From Verrucomicrobiales bacterium (GTDB lineage: Bacteria > Verrucomicrobiota > Verrucomicrobiae > Limisphaerales > UBA1100), in contig PBLV01000007.1 of NCBI GenBank assembly GCA_002721895.1, positions 57,441 to 62,684 on the forward strand: DNA of 5,244 nt, in the 5' to 3' direction. The translations under genes were made by a program, and so were the position numbers. Below the pieces are notes generated by a model. That model saw nothing but the letters and a program-made list of their open reading frames with translations. It was not told the origin of the DNA and did not search any database. Positions 1-5,244 of the stretch are shown here, one piece after another; positions within the stretch are counted from its first letter, which is position 1; every line of letters begins with the position of its first letter.

Positions 1-2
1 CC

Positions 3-491
3 CAGCGCGGCGGCGGTTTGGTGGTGTATCACTGGGGCATGGGCGCGCGGGATGCGAAGTTGATTGCGCCGTTTCTGAAACTCTTTGGTGGATGCCATGG
101 TGGGCCGGATCGCAAATACACGGTGGTCAACAAGGCCCAGTTTCAGGTGGCCGCACCGAAGCATCCGGTGATGACCGGCATCCAATCCTTCGAGCTGCCG
201 TTCGAGGAATTTTATTATAAGCTCAAGGTGCCAAAGTCGCCGAAGAACTGGACGCCGCTTGTTCGTGTGCCGATCGAGGGCAGCGTGGAAACCGTCGGCT
301 GGGCTTGGGAGCGGCCTGATGGAGGGCGTTCAGTCGGCTATAGCGGGCTGCACTTTCATGTGAATTGGCGGCACCCGCAGTATCAAAGGCTGATTGCCCA
401 GGCGGTGTGGTGGTCGCTGAAACTGCCCATCCCGAAAGACGGGCTGAATCCCAAGCTCAAGCCCGAGGTGCTGGAGCTGCGCCGGCGTTGA
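3..491 (+). CDS. ThuA-like domain protein, C-terminal part (5' end outside the window)
   Basis: The reading frame is open to the left edge, so the gene starts upstream; the TTG at 18 is only an internal leucine codon. The visible 162 residues resemble the C-terminal two thirds of ThuA-like proteins, which have a class I glutamine-amidotransferase-like fold. Visible landmarks, numbered from the first full codon: a glycine-rich strand end followed by VVYHW (residues 3-11), HPVMTGI (54-60), an aromatic acidic stretch EEFYYKL (68-74), WAWERPDGGRS (100-110), and GLHFHVNW (115-122) leading into a helix ending WWSLKLPIP. The GGR...G..HFH.NW pattern followed by 'W..K...P' is typical of the ThuA proteins abundant in Verrucomicrobiota and Planctomycetota. 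The founding ThuA acts in trehalose and related disaccharide use in rhizobia, but the reaction in this subgroup is not established, so I give no substrate. The gene ends with TGA at 489-491, about 260 bases before purH, with a repeat cluster between them, so it is probably not in an operon with purH. Confidence 0.85.
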   Translation, partial: QRGGGLVVYHWGMGARDAKLIAPFLKLFGGCHGGPDRKYTVVNKAQFQVAAPKHPVMTGIQSFELPFEEFYYKLKVPKSPKNWTPLVRVPIEGSVETVGWAWERPDGGRSVGYSGLHFHVNWRHPQYQRLIAQAVWWSLKLPIPKDGLNPKLKPEVLELRRR

Positions 492-552
492 TTTCTCAGG
501 CTGTTTGTTCGCCAAAGCCGAAGACCTTCACAGTACTTGATCCTCTGTGGAA

Positions 553-672
553 AGCCCAGTAGGGACAGCTGAAGCTCAACAAATTTTCAACCGTCCCTCC
601 GGGACTCATCAATCCGCACACTACCACCTCAGCACTGAAGTGCTGGGCTGTTTTCGGTTGGCCCTCTGGGCC
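553..672. repeat. Cluster of small hairpins, probable REP-like repeat element
   Basis: Three perfect short hairpins lie close together: GTCCC-TCC-GGGAC (593-605), CAGCAC-TGAA-GTGCTG (630-645) and GGCCC-TCT-GGGCC (660-672). The outer two share the core CCCTC-pyrimidine-GGG and look like diverged copies of one motif flanking the middle one. A weaker AGC-TGAA-GCT (567-576) has the same TGAA loop. Longer-range pairing is also possible: AGCCCAG (553-559) with CTGGGCT (643-649), and AGGGAC (561-566) with GTCCCT (593-598). No open reading frame here looks like a protein. From memory, hairpin sets of this style ('agcactgaagtgctgggct' next to 'gtccctccgggac') recur in intergenic regions of environmental bacteria and resemble REP elements moved by REP-associated tyrosine transposases. 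That identity is inference, since only one copy is visible. A structured 5' leader of purH is the main alternative. Confidence 0.5.
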
Positions 673-729
673 GTTGTGGGGCCGACATTGACTTGGCGCG
701 GAGGCTGATAACGATTGACGTCTGGACTT

Positions 730-747
730 GGGACAGGAAACCTGCCC
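730..747 (+). promoter_or_regulatory. Small hairpin in the purH leader, seven bases before the start codon
   Basis: GGG-A-CAGG-AAA-CCTG-CCC forms a seven-pair stem with one bulged A (733) and an AAA loop (738-740). It ends six bases before the purH ATG and occupies the place where a ribosome binding site would normally lie; the only purine-rich AGG (735-737) sits inside its left arm. It has no T-run, so it is not an intrinsic terminator. It could modulate translation initiation, or be a chance structure in GC-rich DNA. No purine or ZTP riboswitch core was recognised around it. Confidence 0.25.
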
Positions 748-753
748 TTGCCC

Positions 754-2307
754 ATGGCGAAGATTCAACGTGCTCTCATTTCTGTTTCGGACAAGGAAGG
801 GTTGGTTCCCTTTGCCAAGGTTTTGGCGGAGGCGGACGTGGAGATTCTCAGCACCGGCGGCACCGCACGCGTGATGCGCGAGGCGGGGCTGGAGGTGTTG
901 GATGTCAGCGATTACACGGGCTTTCCGGAGATGATGGATGGCCGCGTGAAGACGCTGCACCCCAAGGTCCACGGTGGCCTGCTGCACCTGCGCGACAACG
1001 CGGATCACAAGGCCGCCGCCGAGGAGCATGGCATCGAGCCAATCGACCTTGTGGTGGTAAACCTTTATCCCTTCGAGGCCACCGTGGCCAAGCCAGACGT
1101 GACGCTGGTGGATGCCATTGAGAACATCGACATTGGCGGCCCCTCCATGCTGCGCAGCGCGGCGAAGAACCACGAAAGCGTGACGGTCATCACCGACCCC
1201 GGCGATTACGATGCCGTAGCCGCACAAATCCAAGCCAACGGCGACACCACACTGGAACTGCGCCGCGCGCTGGCCGCCAAGGTGTACGCCCGCACGGCTG
1301 AATATGACGCCGCCATTGCCGGCCACTTGGAGATGCAGTTCAGCGAGGGGAACGAAGGCGTACTGCCTCCGGAATTGATCGTCAAGGCACCTCTCGCGCA
1401 AACCCTACGCTACGGCGAAAACCCCCACCAACGCGCCGGGCTGTACGGCAAGTTTGACGAGTACTTCGAACAACTGCACGGCAAGGCCCTGTCCTACAAC
1501 AACATCCTCGACACCACCGCCGCCGCGAATCTCATCAGCGAGTTTCTGGAGGATGAGCCGACACTCGCCATTTTAAAACACACCAACCCTTGCGGCGTTG
1601 GCCAGGGCAACAGCCTGCGCGAGGCATGGGACCGCGCCTTTGCCACCGACCAACAGGCGCCCTTCGGTGGCATCATCGCCGTCAACCAACCGCTGGACGG
1701 CGAGTGCGCCGAGGCCATCGCCGAGATTTTCAGTGAAGTCATCGTTGCGCCGGAATTCACCGAGGCCGCCCTCGGCATATTGCAGAAAAAGAAAAATCTG
1801 CGCCTATTGAAGATGTTGAAGAATCCCTTCACCGCCGTGGCATGGGACGTGCGCAACACAGGCGCCGAATCCTTTCTCGTGCAGGAACGGGACATCAAGA
1901 CGCCCACCGCCGACGAACTGAAAGTGGTGACCGAGCGCAAGCCAACGGAGGACGAACTGAAAACCATGCTCTTCGGCTGGCGCATCGTGAAGCACGTCAA
2001 GAGCAACGCCATTGTCTATGCCGGCCCCGGTCGCACCCTCGGCGTGGGCGCAGGCCAAATGAGCCGCGTCGACTCCAGCAAGATTGCCGTCTGGAAAGCC
2101 GGTGAAGCCGGCCTGTCACTAGACGGCAGCGTGGTTTGCAGCGACGCCTTTTTCCCCTTCGCCGACGGCTTAATCGCCGCCGCTGAGGCCGGCGCCACCG
2201 CCGCCATCCAACCCGGCGGCTCCGTCCGCGACGAGGAAGTCATCACCGCCGCCAATGAGCGTAATCTCGCCATGATCTTCACCGGCGCAAGACATTTTCG
2301 GCATTGA
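754..2307 (+). CDS. purH: Bifunctional AICAR transformylase / IMP cyclohydrolase
   Basis: This 517-residue protein has the length and both domains expected of PurH. It catalyses the last two steps of purine synthesis in the cytoplasm: formylation of AICAR with 10-formyltetrahydrofolate, then ring closure to IMP. The N-terminal MGS-like cyclohydrolase domain (about 1-195) shows [17 protein letters not shown] (33-38), [11 protein letters not shown] (65-75), NLYPFEAT (103-110) and [18 protein letters not shown] (123-140). The transformylase domain shows LRYGENPHQ (218-226), [18 protein letters not shown] (272-281; Lys275-His276 is the catalytic pair), FGGIIAVN (304-311), KSNAIVYA (416-423), [10 protein letters not shown] (463-472) and QPGGSVRD (486-493), and ends in the usual TGARHFRH. 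I chose ATG 754 because [16 protein letters not shown] matches the family N-terminus; a TTG at 715 would add 13 residues unlike the family. There is no convincing Shine-Dalgarno site. No truncation or missing residue is seen. Confidence 0.97.
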   Translation: MAKIQRALISVSDKEGLVPFAKVLAEADVEILSTGGTARVMREAGLEVLDVSDYTGFPEMMDGRVKTLHPKVHGGLLHLRDNADHKAAAEEHGIEPIDLVVVNLYPFEATVAKPDVTLVDAIENIDIGGPSMLRSAAKNHESVTVITDPGDYDAVAAQIQANGDTTLELRRALAAKVYARTAEYDAAIAGHLEMQFSEGNEGVLPPELIVKAPLAQTLRYGENPHQRAGLYGKFDEYFEQLHGKALSYNNILDTTAAANLISEFLEDEPTLAILKHTNPCGVGQGNSLREAWDRAFATDQQAPFGGIIAVNQPLDGECAEAIAEIFSEVIVAPEFTEAALGILQKKKNLRLLKMLKNPFTAVAWDVRNTGAESFLVQERDIKTPTADELKVVTERKPTEDELKTMLFGWRIVKHVKSNAIVYAGPGRTLGVGAGQMSRVDSSKIAVWKAGEAGLSLDGSVVCSDAFFPFADGLIAAAEAGATAAIQPGGSVRDEEVITAANERNLAMIFTGARHFRH

Positions 2308-2312
2308 TTTTA

Positions 2313-2360
2313 CACCACAGAGGACACAGAGAATTTCCCCTCTCTGTGTCCTCTATGGTG
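2313..2360. terminator. Long inverted repeat between convergent genes, possible bidirectional terminator or repeat
   Basis: The left arm at 2313-2332 (CACCACAGAGGACACAGAGA) and the right arm at 2341-2360 pair at 19 of 20 positions, the only mismatch being C2318/A2355, with an eight-base loop ATTTCCCC. The structure starts six bases after the purH stop and lies 43 bases beyond the 3' end of the pseudopilin gene on the other strand, which is where a shared terminator would be. Neither side has the T-run of a classic intrinsic terminator. From memory, 'ccacagaggacacagag' arms are a dispersed intergenic repeat in many environmental genomes, so it may equally be a mobile-type palindrome. The hairpin is certain as sequence; its role is inferred. 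Confidence 0.6.
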
Positions 2361-2362
2361 AA

Positions 2363-2389
2363 TTGAATGAAAATCGACACCCCATTCAA
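2363..2389. repeat. Second, smaller dyad in the purH/pseudopilin gap
   Basis: TTGAATG (2363-2369) and CATTCAA (2383-2389) are perfect 7-base inverted arms around a 13-base loop, immediately next to the longer inverted repeat. It could be part of the same 3'-end structure or an accident. It has no T-run. Little else is visible in this 96-base gap. Confidence 0.25.
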
Positions 2390-2403
2390 GCACCGCCAGA
2401 CTT

Positions 2404-3240
2404 CTACGGCTGAGGCTTGGGCAACAGGTAGGTGGAAACCTTTTTCAGGTGCTCCCAGTCGGCGTTGCTGGGGTTAAGACAATTCGCTGGGGAACGATTG
2501 CCGGTCCAGTATTTCGTGCGATCATCCACGAACTTGATGGACTCTACATGGCCATCGGCGAATGACTGGTTGTAGCTGTGCCGGTGATACACCGCCGGCG
2601 CATCCGCCAACCCCGCGTTGGCGCTGAAATCCACCGCAAACAAGGCGTCCCCAACGCTGTCCTCGTGCTCCTCGATGAACACATATCGTCCTGCGGGATT
2701 ATCAATCTCGCCATCGGTGTAAAACACCTTGCCGCGCCCGCCATTGTAAACATCGTAACCCGCCATGTAACAATTCGCCGAATAGGTTCGCACCCGCGGG
2801 GTGTTCTTCCACTCCGACCAATCCGAGGGACACTTGTAACACTTCACATCCCCCACATAATCGAAAAACTGGGTTCGGGTGATCCCGAACGTGTTGGTGG
2901 GGTACCCCATATTCGGCCCATCCCCCGGCAGGTAAAAATCCTTGTTGTCCCGCATCATGTCGCCCGCGCACCAGTGATTCGGATTCTTGATCTGTTTGTT
3001 GCCGTAATGCTTCAACGGACGAAAATAAATGTGTGACTGCACCAGCCGCCCGTCATTATCAGACGCCCACGCCAGCCAAGCCGTGGTCAACTGCTTCTGG
3101 TTGTTGATGCACTGCGTATTCCGCGCCTTCTCCTTCGCCCGCGACAAAGTCGGCAAAAGAATCGCCGCCAAAATCCCAATGATCGCAATGACCACCAGCA
3201 ATTCGATGAGTGTGAACCCCCTTTTTCCAGAAGATTTCAT
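2404..3240 (-). CDS. Prepilin-type pseudopilin with H-X9-DG motif
   Basis: The 278-residue protein opens with a short basic leader MKSSGKRG and then [22 protein letters not shown], a type III (prepilin-like) signal. A prepilin peptidase would cut between Gly8 and Phe9 and methylate Phe9; Glu13 is the conserved Glu5 of the mature protein. The hydrophobic segment (about 9-30) anchors it in the inner membrane before assembly. The remainder is a periplasmic or surface domain with YKCPSDW (135-141; a C-x2-C pair at 134 and 137) and His219-X9-Asp229-Gly230, matching the 'prepilin-type processing-associated H-X9-DG' signature common in Verrucomicrobiota, Planctomycetota and Lentisphaerota. These genomes carry many such genes, mostly of unknown function, thought to feed a type II secretion or type IV pilus-like machine. 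No secretion genes lie nearby, so this is an orphan pseudopilin. ATG 3240 is supported by the leader peptide, a good ribosome binding site and a promoter. Confidence 0.93.
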   Translation of the reverse strand: MKSSGKRGFTLIELLVVIAIIGILAAILLPTLSRAKEKARNTQCINNQKQLTTAWLAWASDNDGRLVQSHIYFRPLKHYGNKQIKNPNHWCAGDMMRDNKDFYLPGDGPNMGYPTNTFGITRTQFFDYVGDVKCYKCPSDWSEWKNTPRVRTYSANCYMAGYDVYNGGRGKVFYTDGEIDNPAGRYVFIEEHEDSVGDALFAVDFSANAGLADAPAVYHRHSYNQSFADGHVESIKFVDDRTKYWTGNRSPANCLNPSNADWEHLKKVSTYLLPKPQP

Positions 3241-3247
3241 ATAAATA

Positions 3248-3252
3248 CCCTC
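3248..3252 (-). promoter_or_regulatory. Shine-Dalgarno site of the pseudopilin gene
   Basis: On the minus strand GAGGG (within GAAGAGGG) lies seven bases before the ATG at 3240. This is a good spacing and match, and it stands out because purH, the MetE-like gene and the lipoprotein gene have no clear site. It fixes the start of the pseudopilin. Confidence 0.75.
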
Positions 3253-3268
3253 TTCACTGGGACGTCAT

Positions 3269-3297
3269 ATTTTAAAATACATTTAAACTTTTTTCAA
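3269..3297 (-). promoter_or_regulatory. Sigma-70-type promoter of the pseudopilin gene
   Basis: On the minus strand TTGAAA (3297-3292, five of six against TTGACA) is separated by exactly 17 bases from TAAAAT (3274-3269, five of six against TATAAT). Transcription would start near 3262, giving a leader of roughly 20 bases that contains the Shine-Dalgarno site. The segment is an AT-rich island in otherwise GC-rich DNA, which supports a real promoter. No operator was recognised. Confidence 0.7.
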
Positions 3298-3374
3298 GAG
3301 GCATTAGGCCTTCCCATCAACTTTGTCGGGTGCGGGAGTGGACAATGGACTAAGCGCGCCCTACACTTCCGCCC

Positions 3375-4379
3375 ATGTCCGAATTTTCCATTCGCACGAC
3401 GGTTGTTGGCAGTTATCCAGTGCCCTCGTGGCTGGCCGCACAGCCCTCGGGACCCAATTTGAGGGATGCCATCCTGACGGTTCTCAAGACGCAGGAACTG
3501 GCGGGGATTGATGTGGTGGCGGATGGGGAGTTGAGCCGGTTTAACGTGAGTCATCCCGAGACGAACGGGATGATTGATTATTTTATTAGCCCCATGAGCG
3601 GGATTGACACAACGTTGACCCGCGAGGAATTGGCCGCTTTTCGCGCGCAGGAACGGACGACTTTTCGCGCGCAGCCGGCAGGCGTAGTGCGTGACACGAT
3701 TGACGAGGGCACGCTGAACCTGCCGGCCGACTGGGAGAGCGTAAAGGCCCTTGGCGCTCGCCCAATGAAATTCACGGTCACATCGCCCTACATGTTGGCC
3801 AAAACATTGCTGGACCAGAAATATGGCGACGTGGCCGCGCTGACCATGGACTTGGCCAAGGTGCTGCGACGACAGGTGGAGGCGATTGATGCACCGGTGG
3901 TGCAGGTGGACGAGGCACACTTGACAGGCCACCCGGAAGATGAGGCTTGGGCGCATGAGCCGATCAATGAGGTTTTAAAAGGAGTGTCAGGGGAGAAGGG
4001 GCTGCATTTGTGCTTTGGCAATTATGGCGGCCAATCGATCCAGCAGGGGTTCTGGAAAAACATCATGAATTTTCTCAACGCACTGAACGTGGACCATCTC
4101 GTGCTGGAATTCGCCCGGCGCGGCTACGATGAACTGGAGGCATTCAAGGAACTGCGCGGGGACATTGCACTTGGCCTCGGCGTCATTGACATCAAGGACA
4201 ATGTCGTGGAATCGCCCGACCTCGTCGCCCAGCGCATCGAGCATGCCGTGAATCTCCTCGGAGCGAACCGCATCCAGTGGATTCACCCGGACTGCGGTTT
4301 CTGGATGCTACCCCGCACGGTGGCCGATGCCAAGATGGCCGCGCTGGTCAGGGGCCGGGATCAGTTTCTGGGTGTCTAG
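3375..4379 (+). CDS. Core MetE-like zinc methyltransferase (cobalamin-independent methionine synthase family, catalytic domain only)
   Basis: This 334-residue cytoplasmic protein corresponds to the C-terminal catalytic barrel of MetE (UROD/MetE-like fold, COG0620). Full MetE is about 750 residues and has an N-terminal half that helps bind methyltetrahydrofolate; that half is absent. The four zinc ligands are all visible by comparison with E. coli MetE: His211 and Cys213 in LHLCFGN, Glu245 in LVLEFARR, and Cys307 in HPDCG. Other landmarks are VVGSYP (10-15, like GSFP of MetE), ADGELSR (49-55, with Glu52 matching the homocysteine-binding glutamate) and QVDEAHL (177-183). The equivalent of the MetE proton-donor histidine (DIH) appears to be Lys274 in VIDIKDN. 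A zinc-thiolate methyl or alkyl transfer is likely. Core MetE enzymes make methionine from a corrinoid-bound methyl group in some microbes, and relatives such as epoxyalkane:coenzyme M transferase use other thiols, so the substrate is open. ATG 3375 is the first start giving the family N-terminus; no Shine-Dalgarno site precedes it. Confidence 0.88.
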   Translation: MSEFSIRTTVVGSYPVPSWLAAQPSGPNLRDAILTVLKTQELAGIDVVADGELSRFNVSHPETNGMIDYFISPMSGIDTTLTREELAAFRAQERTTFRAQPAGVVRDTIDEGTLNLPADWESVKALGARPMKFTVTSPYMLAKTLLDQKYGDVAALTMDLAKVLRRQVEAIDAPVVQVDEAHLTGHPEDEAWAHEPINEVLKGVSGEKGLHLCFGNYGGQSIQQGFWKNIMNFLNALNVDHLVLEFARRGYDELEAFKELRGDIALGLGVIDIKDNVVESPDLVAQRIEHAVNLLGANRIQWIHPDCGFWMLPRTVADAKMAALVRGRDQFLGV

Positions 4380-4426
4380 CGGCGTTGCCCCACTGCAATT
4401 CTCATCAATCCAAATGCCACGATGAC

Positions 4427-4855
4427 TCACTTGCCGGCCGGCCTTTTTTCGCTGGGCGTGATGGGGTTGCCCTGCTCATCCCAGTTCTTGCGCCCGGTCA
4501 ACTTCCCTTGAGCGTAGGTGTATTCCGCCATCTTTTGTCCGTCGGGATACCAGTGGGTGAGCAGTCCGTCCCATTCGCCTTTTTTCCGGGTGCCCTCACT
4601 CTCCTTTCTCCCGTCCTGATACCACGCCACCTCGGACCCTTCCTCCAGACCTTGTTCGAAATGCACCTCAATTTTCATTTGTTCATTCGCAAAAAATGAA
4701 ACGGCCCGCCCCGTGAATGGAGTGTCAGAACCCGGCACATGAGCCAGGCCCTCGCGAAAATCCAGAGTGTTGTAGTCTGCCTCCGCGGTCTTCGAGCAGG
4801 CGCAGACAAGGACCATTAAAAAGCCCAGTGCTGCTTGTTGTATGAGGGTTTTCAT
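4427..4855 (-). CDS. Small lipoprotein with MORN_2 / YwqK-type repeats
   Basis: The 142-residue product begins MKTLIQQAALGFLMVLVCAC: a basic residue, a hydrophobic stretch and a lipobox VCA-Cys20, so it should be lipidated at Cys20. Ser21 at position +2 would favour the outer membrane under E. coli rules, which may not hold here. The mature part contains three 24-residue repeats (46-69, 70-93, 94-117) and a partial fourth (118-131). Each has Gly at repeat position 4 (49, 73, 97, 121), and the full repeats end in Gly (69, 93, 117); repeats 2 and 3 carry W-Y-x-D-G (78-82, 102-106). This is the MORN_2 pattern of the YwqK family, which some databases label 'antitoxin component'; nothing here suggests a toxin. 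A longer frame from 4924 exists, but ATG 4855 puts the signal peptide at the N-terminus and lies two bases after the upstream stop, implying translational coupling. Function is unknown; an envelope role is inferred. Confidence 0.82.
   Translation of the reverse strand: MKTLIQQAALGFLMVLVCACSKTAEADYNTLDFREGLAHVPGSDTPFTGRAVSFFANEQMKIEVHFEQGLEEGSEVAWYQDGRKESEGTRKKGEWDGLLTHWYPDGQKMAEYTYAQGKLTGRKNWDEQGNPITPSEKRPAGK
4433..4449 (+). terminator. Weak candidate terminator of the MetE-like gene
   Basis: A perfect ten-base palindrome GCCGGCCGGC (4433-4442) is followed after one C by six T (4444-4449), about 55 bases after the MetE-like stop. As a hairpin it gives only a short GC stem, so it is weaker than a standard intrinsic terminator. 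It lies inside the 3' end of the convergent lipoprotein gene, where it encodes the basic tail KRPAG. Confidence 0.3.
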
Positions 4856-4857
4856 GG

Positions 4858-5244
4858 CTACTGTTTTGGTAACTTTGGAAGTTTCGCCGGGGTCTTCCAT
4901 TGGCGATGCCATTTCAACGTCCACAACTTGGAAAGTTGGACCGACTCCACACGGCCGTCCATGAAGGACACGTTGTTGGCAAAATCCTGATAACGATTGA
5001 GGCAGGCTCGGGCAATCCCGGCACTCATGGGGTCGCCCCCGCTTAGGCTCTTCGGGGCGCCATCGGATTCCCTGGGAGTGAAATCCGCCCAGACACCTTC
5101 GGTGAAAATCGGAGCATTGCTGCCGCCCATTTCCGATGAAATCCAGAACTTGTGTTTTTCCTCCTCCACTTGGGGATGATTGTCAGGGCACTGGCCTGAT
5201 TTTTGCCTGACATTCCTGTTTCGCTTGTTGTTGTGCCCGGAGAG
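4858..5244 (-). CDS. Pseudopilin-like protein, C-terminal part (5' end outside the window)
   Basis: The frame is open to the right edge (128 residues visible, no stop upstream); a GTG at 5169 is an internal valine codon without a ribosome binding site. No N-terminal methylation signal is in view, so the assignment rests on the C-terminal pattern. Numbered from the edge: Cys19-Pro20, which resembles the conserved Cys-Pro of these proteins; APIFTEGVWADFTP (about 44-57), the usual 'P.F.D.vW.D..P' segment; and NNVSFMDGRVESV (90-102) followed by LWTLKWH (107-113), a hallmark ending of verrucomicrobial and planctomycetal pseudopilins. The histidine of the H-X9-DG motif is replaced by glutamine (residue 86). 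The protein would be exported and processed by the prepilin peptidase if a normal N-terminus lies outside the window. Its TAG stop (4858-4860) is two bases before the ATG of the lipoprotein gene, so the two are almost certainly co-transcribed. Confidence 0.75.
   Translation of the reverse strand, partial: LSGHNNKRNRNVRQKSGQCPDNHPQVEEEKHKFWISSEMGGSNAPIFTEGVWADFTPRESDGAPKSLSGGDPMSAGIARACLNRYQDFANNVSFMDGRVESVQLSKLWTLKWHRQWKTPAKLPKLPKQ

Noticed and set aside
688..712. TTGACT (688-693) with GATAAC (707-712) as a purH promoter.
   Set aside because: The spacing is only 13 bases and the -10 match is four of six; moving the -10 to AACGAT restores 16 bases but leaves a three-of-six match. Not strong enough to list.
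705..718. A 14-base exact repeat, CTGATAACGATTGA, at 705-718 and again at 4987-5000.
   Set aside because: One copy is in the purH leader and the other is inside pseudopilin coding sequence encoding NRYQ. The flanks differ at once, so I treat it as coincidence rather than a site.
673..753. A ZTP or purine riboswitch upstream of purH.
   Set aside because: I looked for the conserved ZTP (pfl) core and the purine-riboswitch junction and did not find them. The leader hairpins do not match either architecture. A covariance-model search of 492-753 would settle this.
496..1401. A 301-residue minus-strand reading frame across the purH 5' half and the leader.
   Set aside because: It is antisense to the well-supported purH and to the hairpin cluster, and its translation has no recognisable family pattern. 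Long antisense frames are common in GC-rich genes.
3301..3374. A plus-strand promoter or SAM-type riboswitch for the MetE-like gene.
   Set aside because: The best plus-strand hexamers (TTGTCG, then TGGACT) are weak, and the 134 bases between the divergent starts hold the opposing promoter and no recognisable riboswitch core.
3375..4379. An apparent change of isoleucine codon use along the MetE-like gene (mostly ATT early, mostly ATC later), suggesting a mosaic gene.
   Set aside because: The pattern largely follows the next base: Ile-Asp pairs are all ATT-GA, and these are concentrated in the first half. The protein aligns as one continuous domain.
4427..4855. A toxin-antitoxin module based on the YwqK-like repeats.
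   Set aside because: No toxin-like gene is adjacent. The partner is a pseudopilin, and the lipobox puts the protein in the envelope, so the label would be misleading.
5181..5212. Overlapping dyads near the right edge (TGTCAGGGCA with TGCCTGACA; TCAGG with CCTGA followed by TTTTT), like a plus-strand terminator.
   Set aside because: The segment is inside the open frame of the pseudopilin-like gene and no plus-strand gene ends nearby. The stems are short or bulged.

Overview
The window reads as ordinary chromosomal sequence from a member of the Verrucomicrobiota, with Lentisphaerota or Planctomycetota as less likely alternatives. The best clues are two genes for the short '[22 protein letters not shown]' / H-X9-DG / 'LWTLKWH' type of pseudopilin that is hugely expanded in these phyla, and a ThuA-type protein of the style common there. 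This placement rests on motif recognition, not on a database search.

Layout, left to right. (1) 3-491 (+): the C-terminal part of a ThuA-like protein, cut by the left edge. (2) 492-753: a non-coding stretch holding a cluster of small hairpins (553-672) that looks like a REP-type repeat, then a small hairpin just before the next start. (3) 754-2307 (+): a complete, canonical purH for the last two steps of IMP synthesis. (4) 2308-2403: a gap between convergent genes with a near-perfect 20-bp inverted repeat and a second, smaller dyad. (5) 2404-3240 (-): a complete pseudopilin with a clear Shine-Dalgarno site and a near-consensus sigma-70-type promoter. (6) 3375-4379 (+): a core-type, MetE-like zinc methyltransferase that carries only the C-terminal catalytic domain. 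(7) 4427-4855 (-): a small lipoprotein with 24-residue MORN_2/YwqK-type repeats. (8) 4858-5244 (-): the C-terminal part of a second pseudopilin, running off the right edge and lying two bases upstream of the lipoprotein gene.

The genes do not form one operon. Transcription direction changes repeatedly (+ + - + - -). The only tight pair is pseudopilin/lipoprotein at the right end (stop codon, two bases, ATG), which suggests a shared envelope-related transcript. PurH and the MetE-like protein both belong to one-carbon metabolism in the broad sense, but they are separately transcribed and the MetE-like protein lacks the usual folate-binding N-terminal domain, so a functional link should not be assumed.

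I see no tRNA, rRNA, CRISPR array, transposase, phage gene or defence system. The items most worth a second look are the hairpin cluster before purH, the long inverted repeat after purH, the MetE-like enzyme with a lysine where the usual proton-donor histidine is expected, and the coupled pseudopilin/MORN lipoprotein pair.
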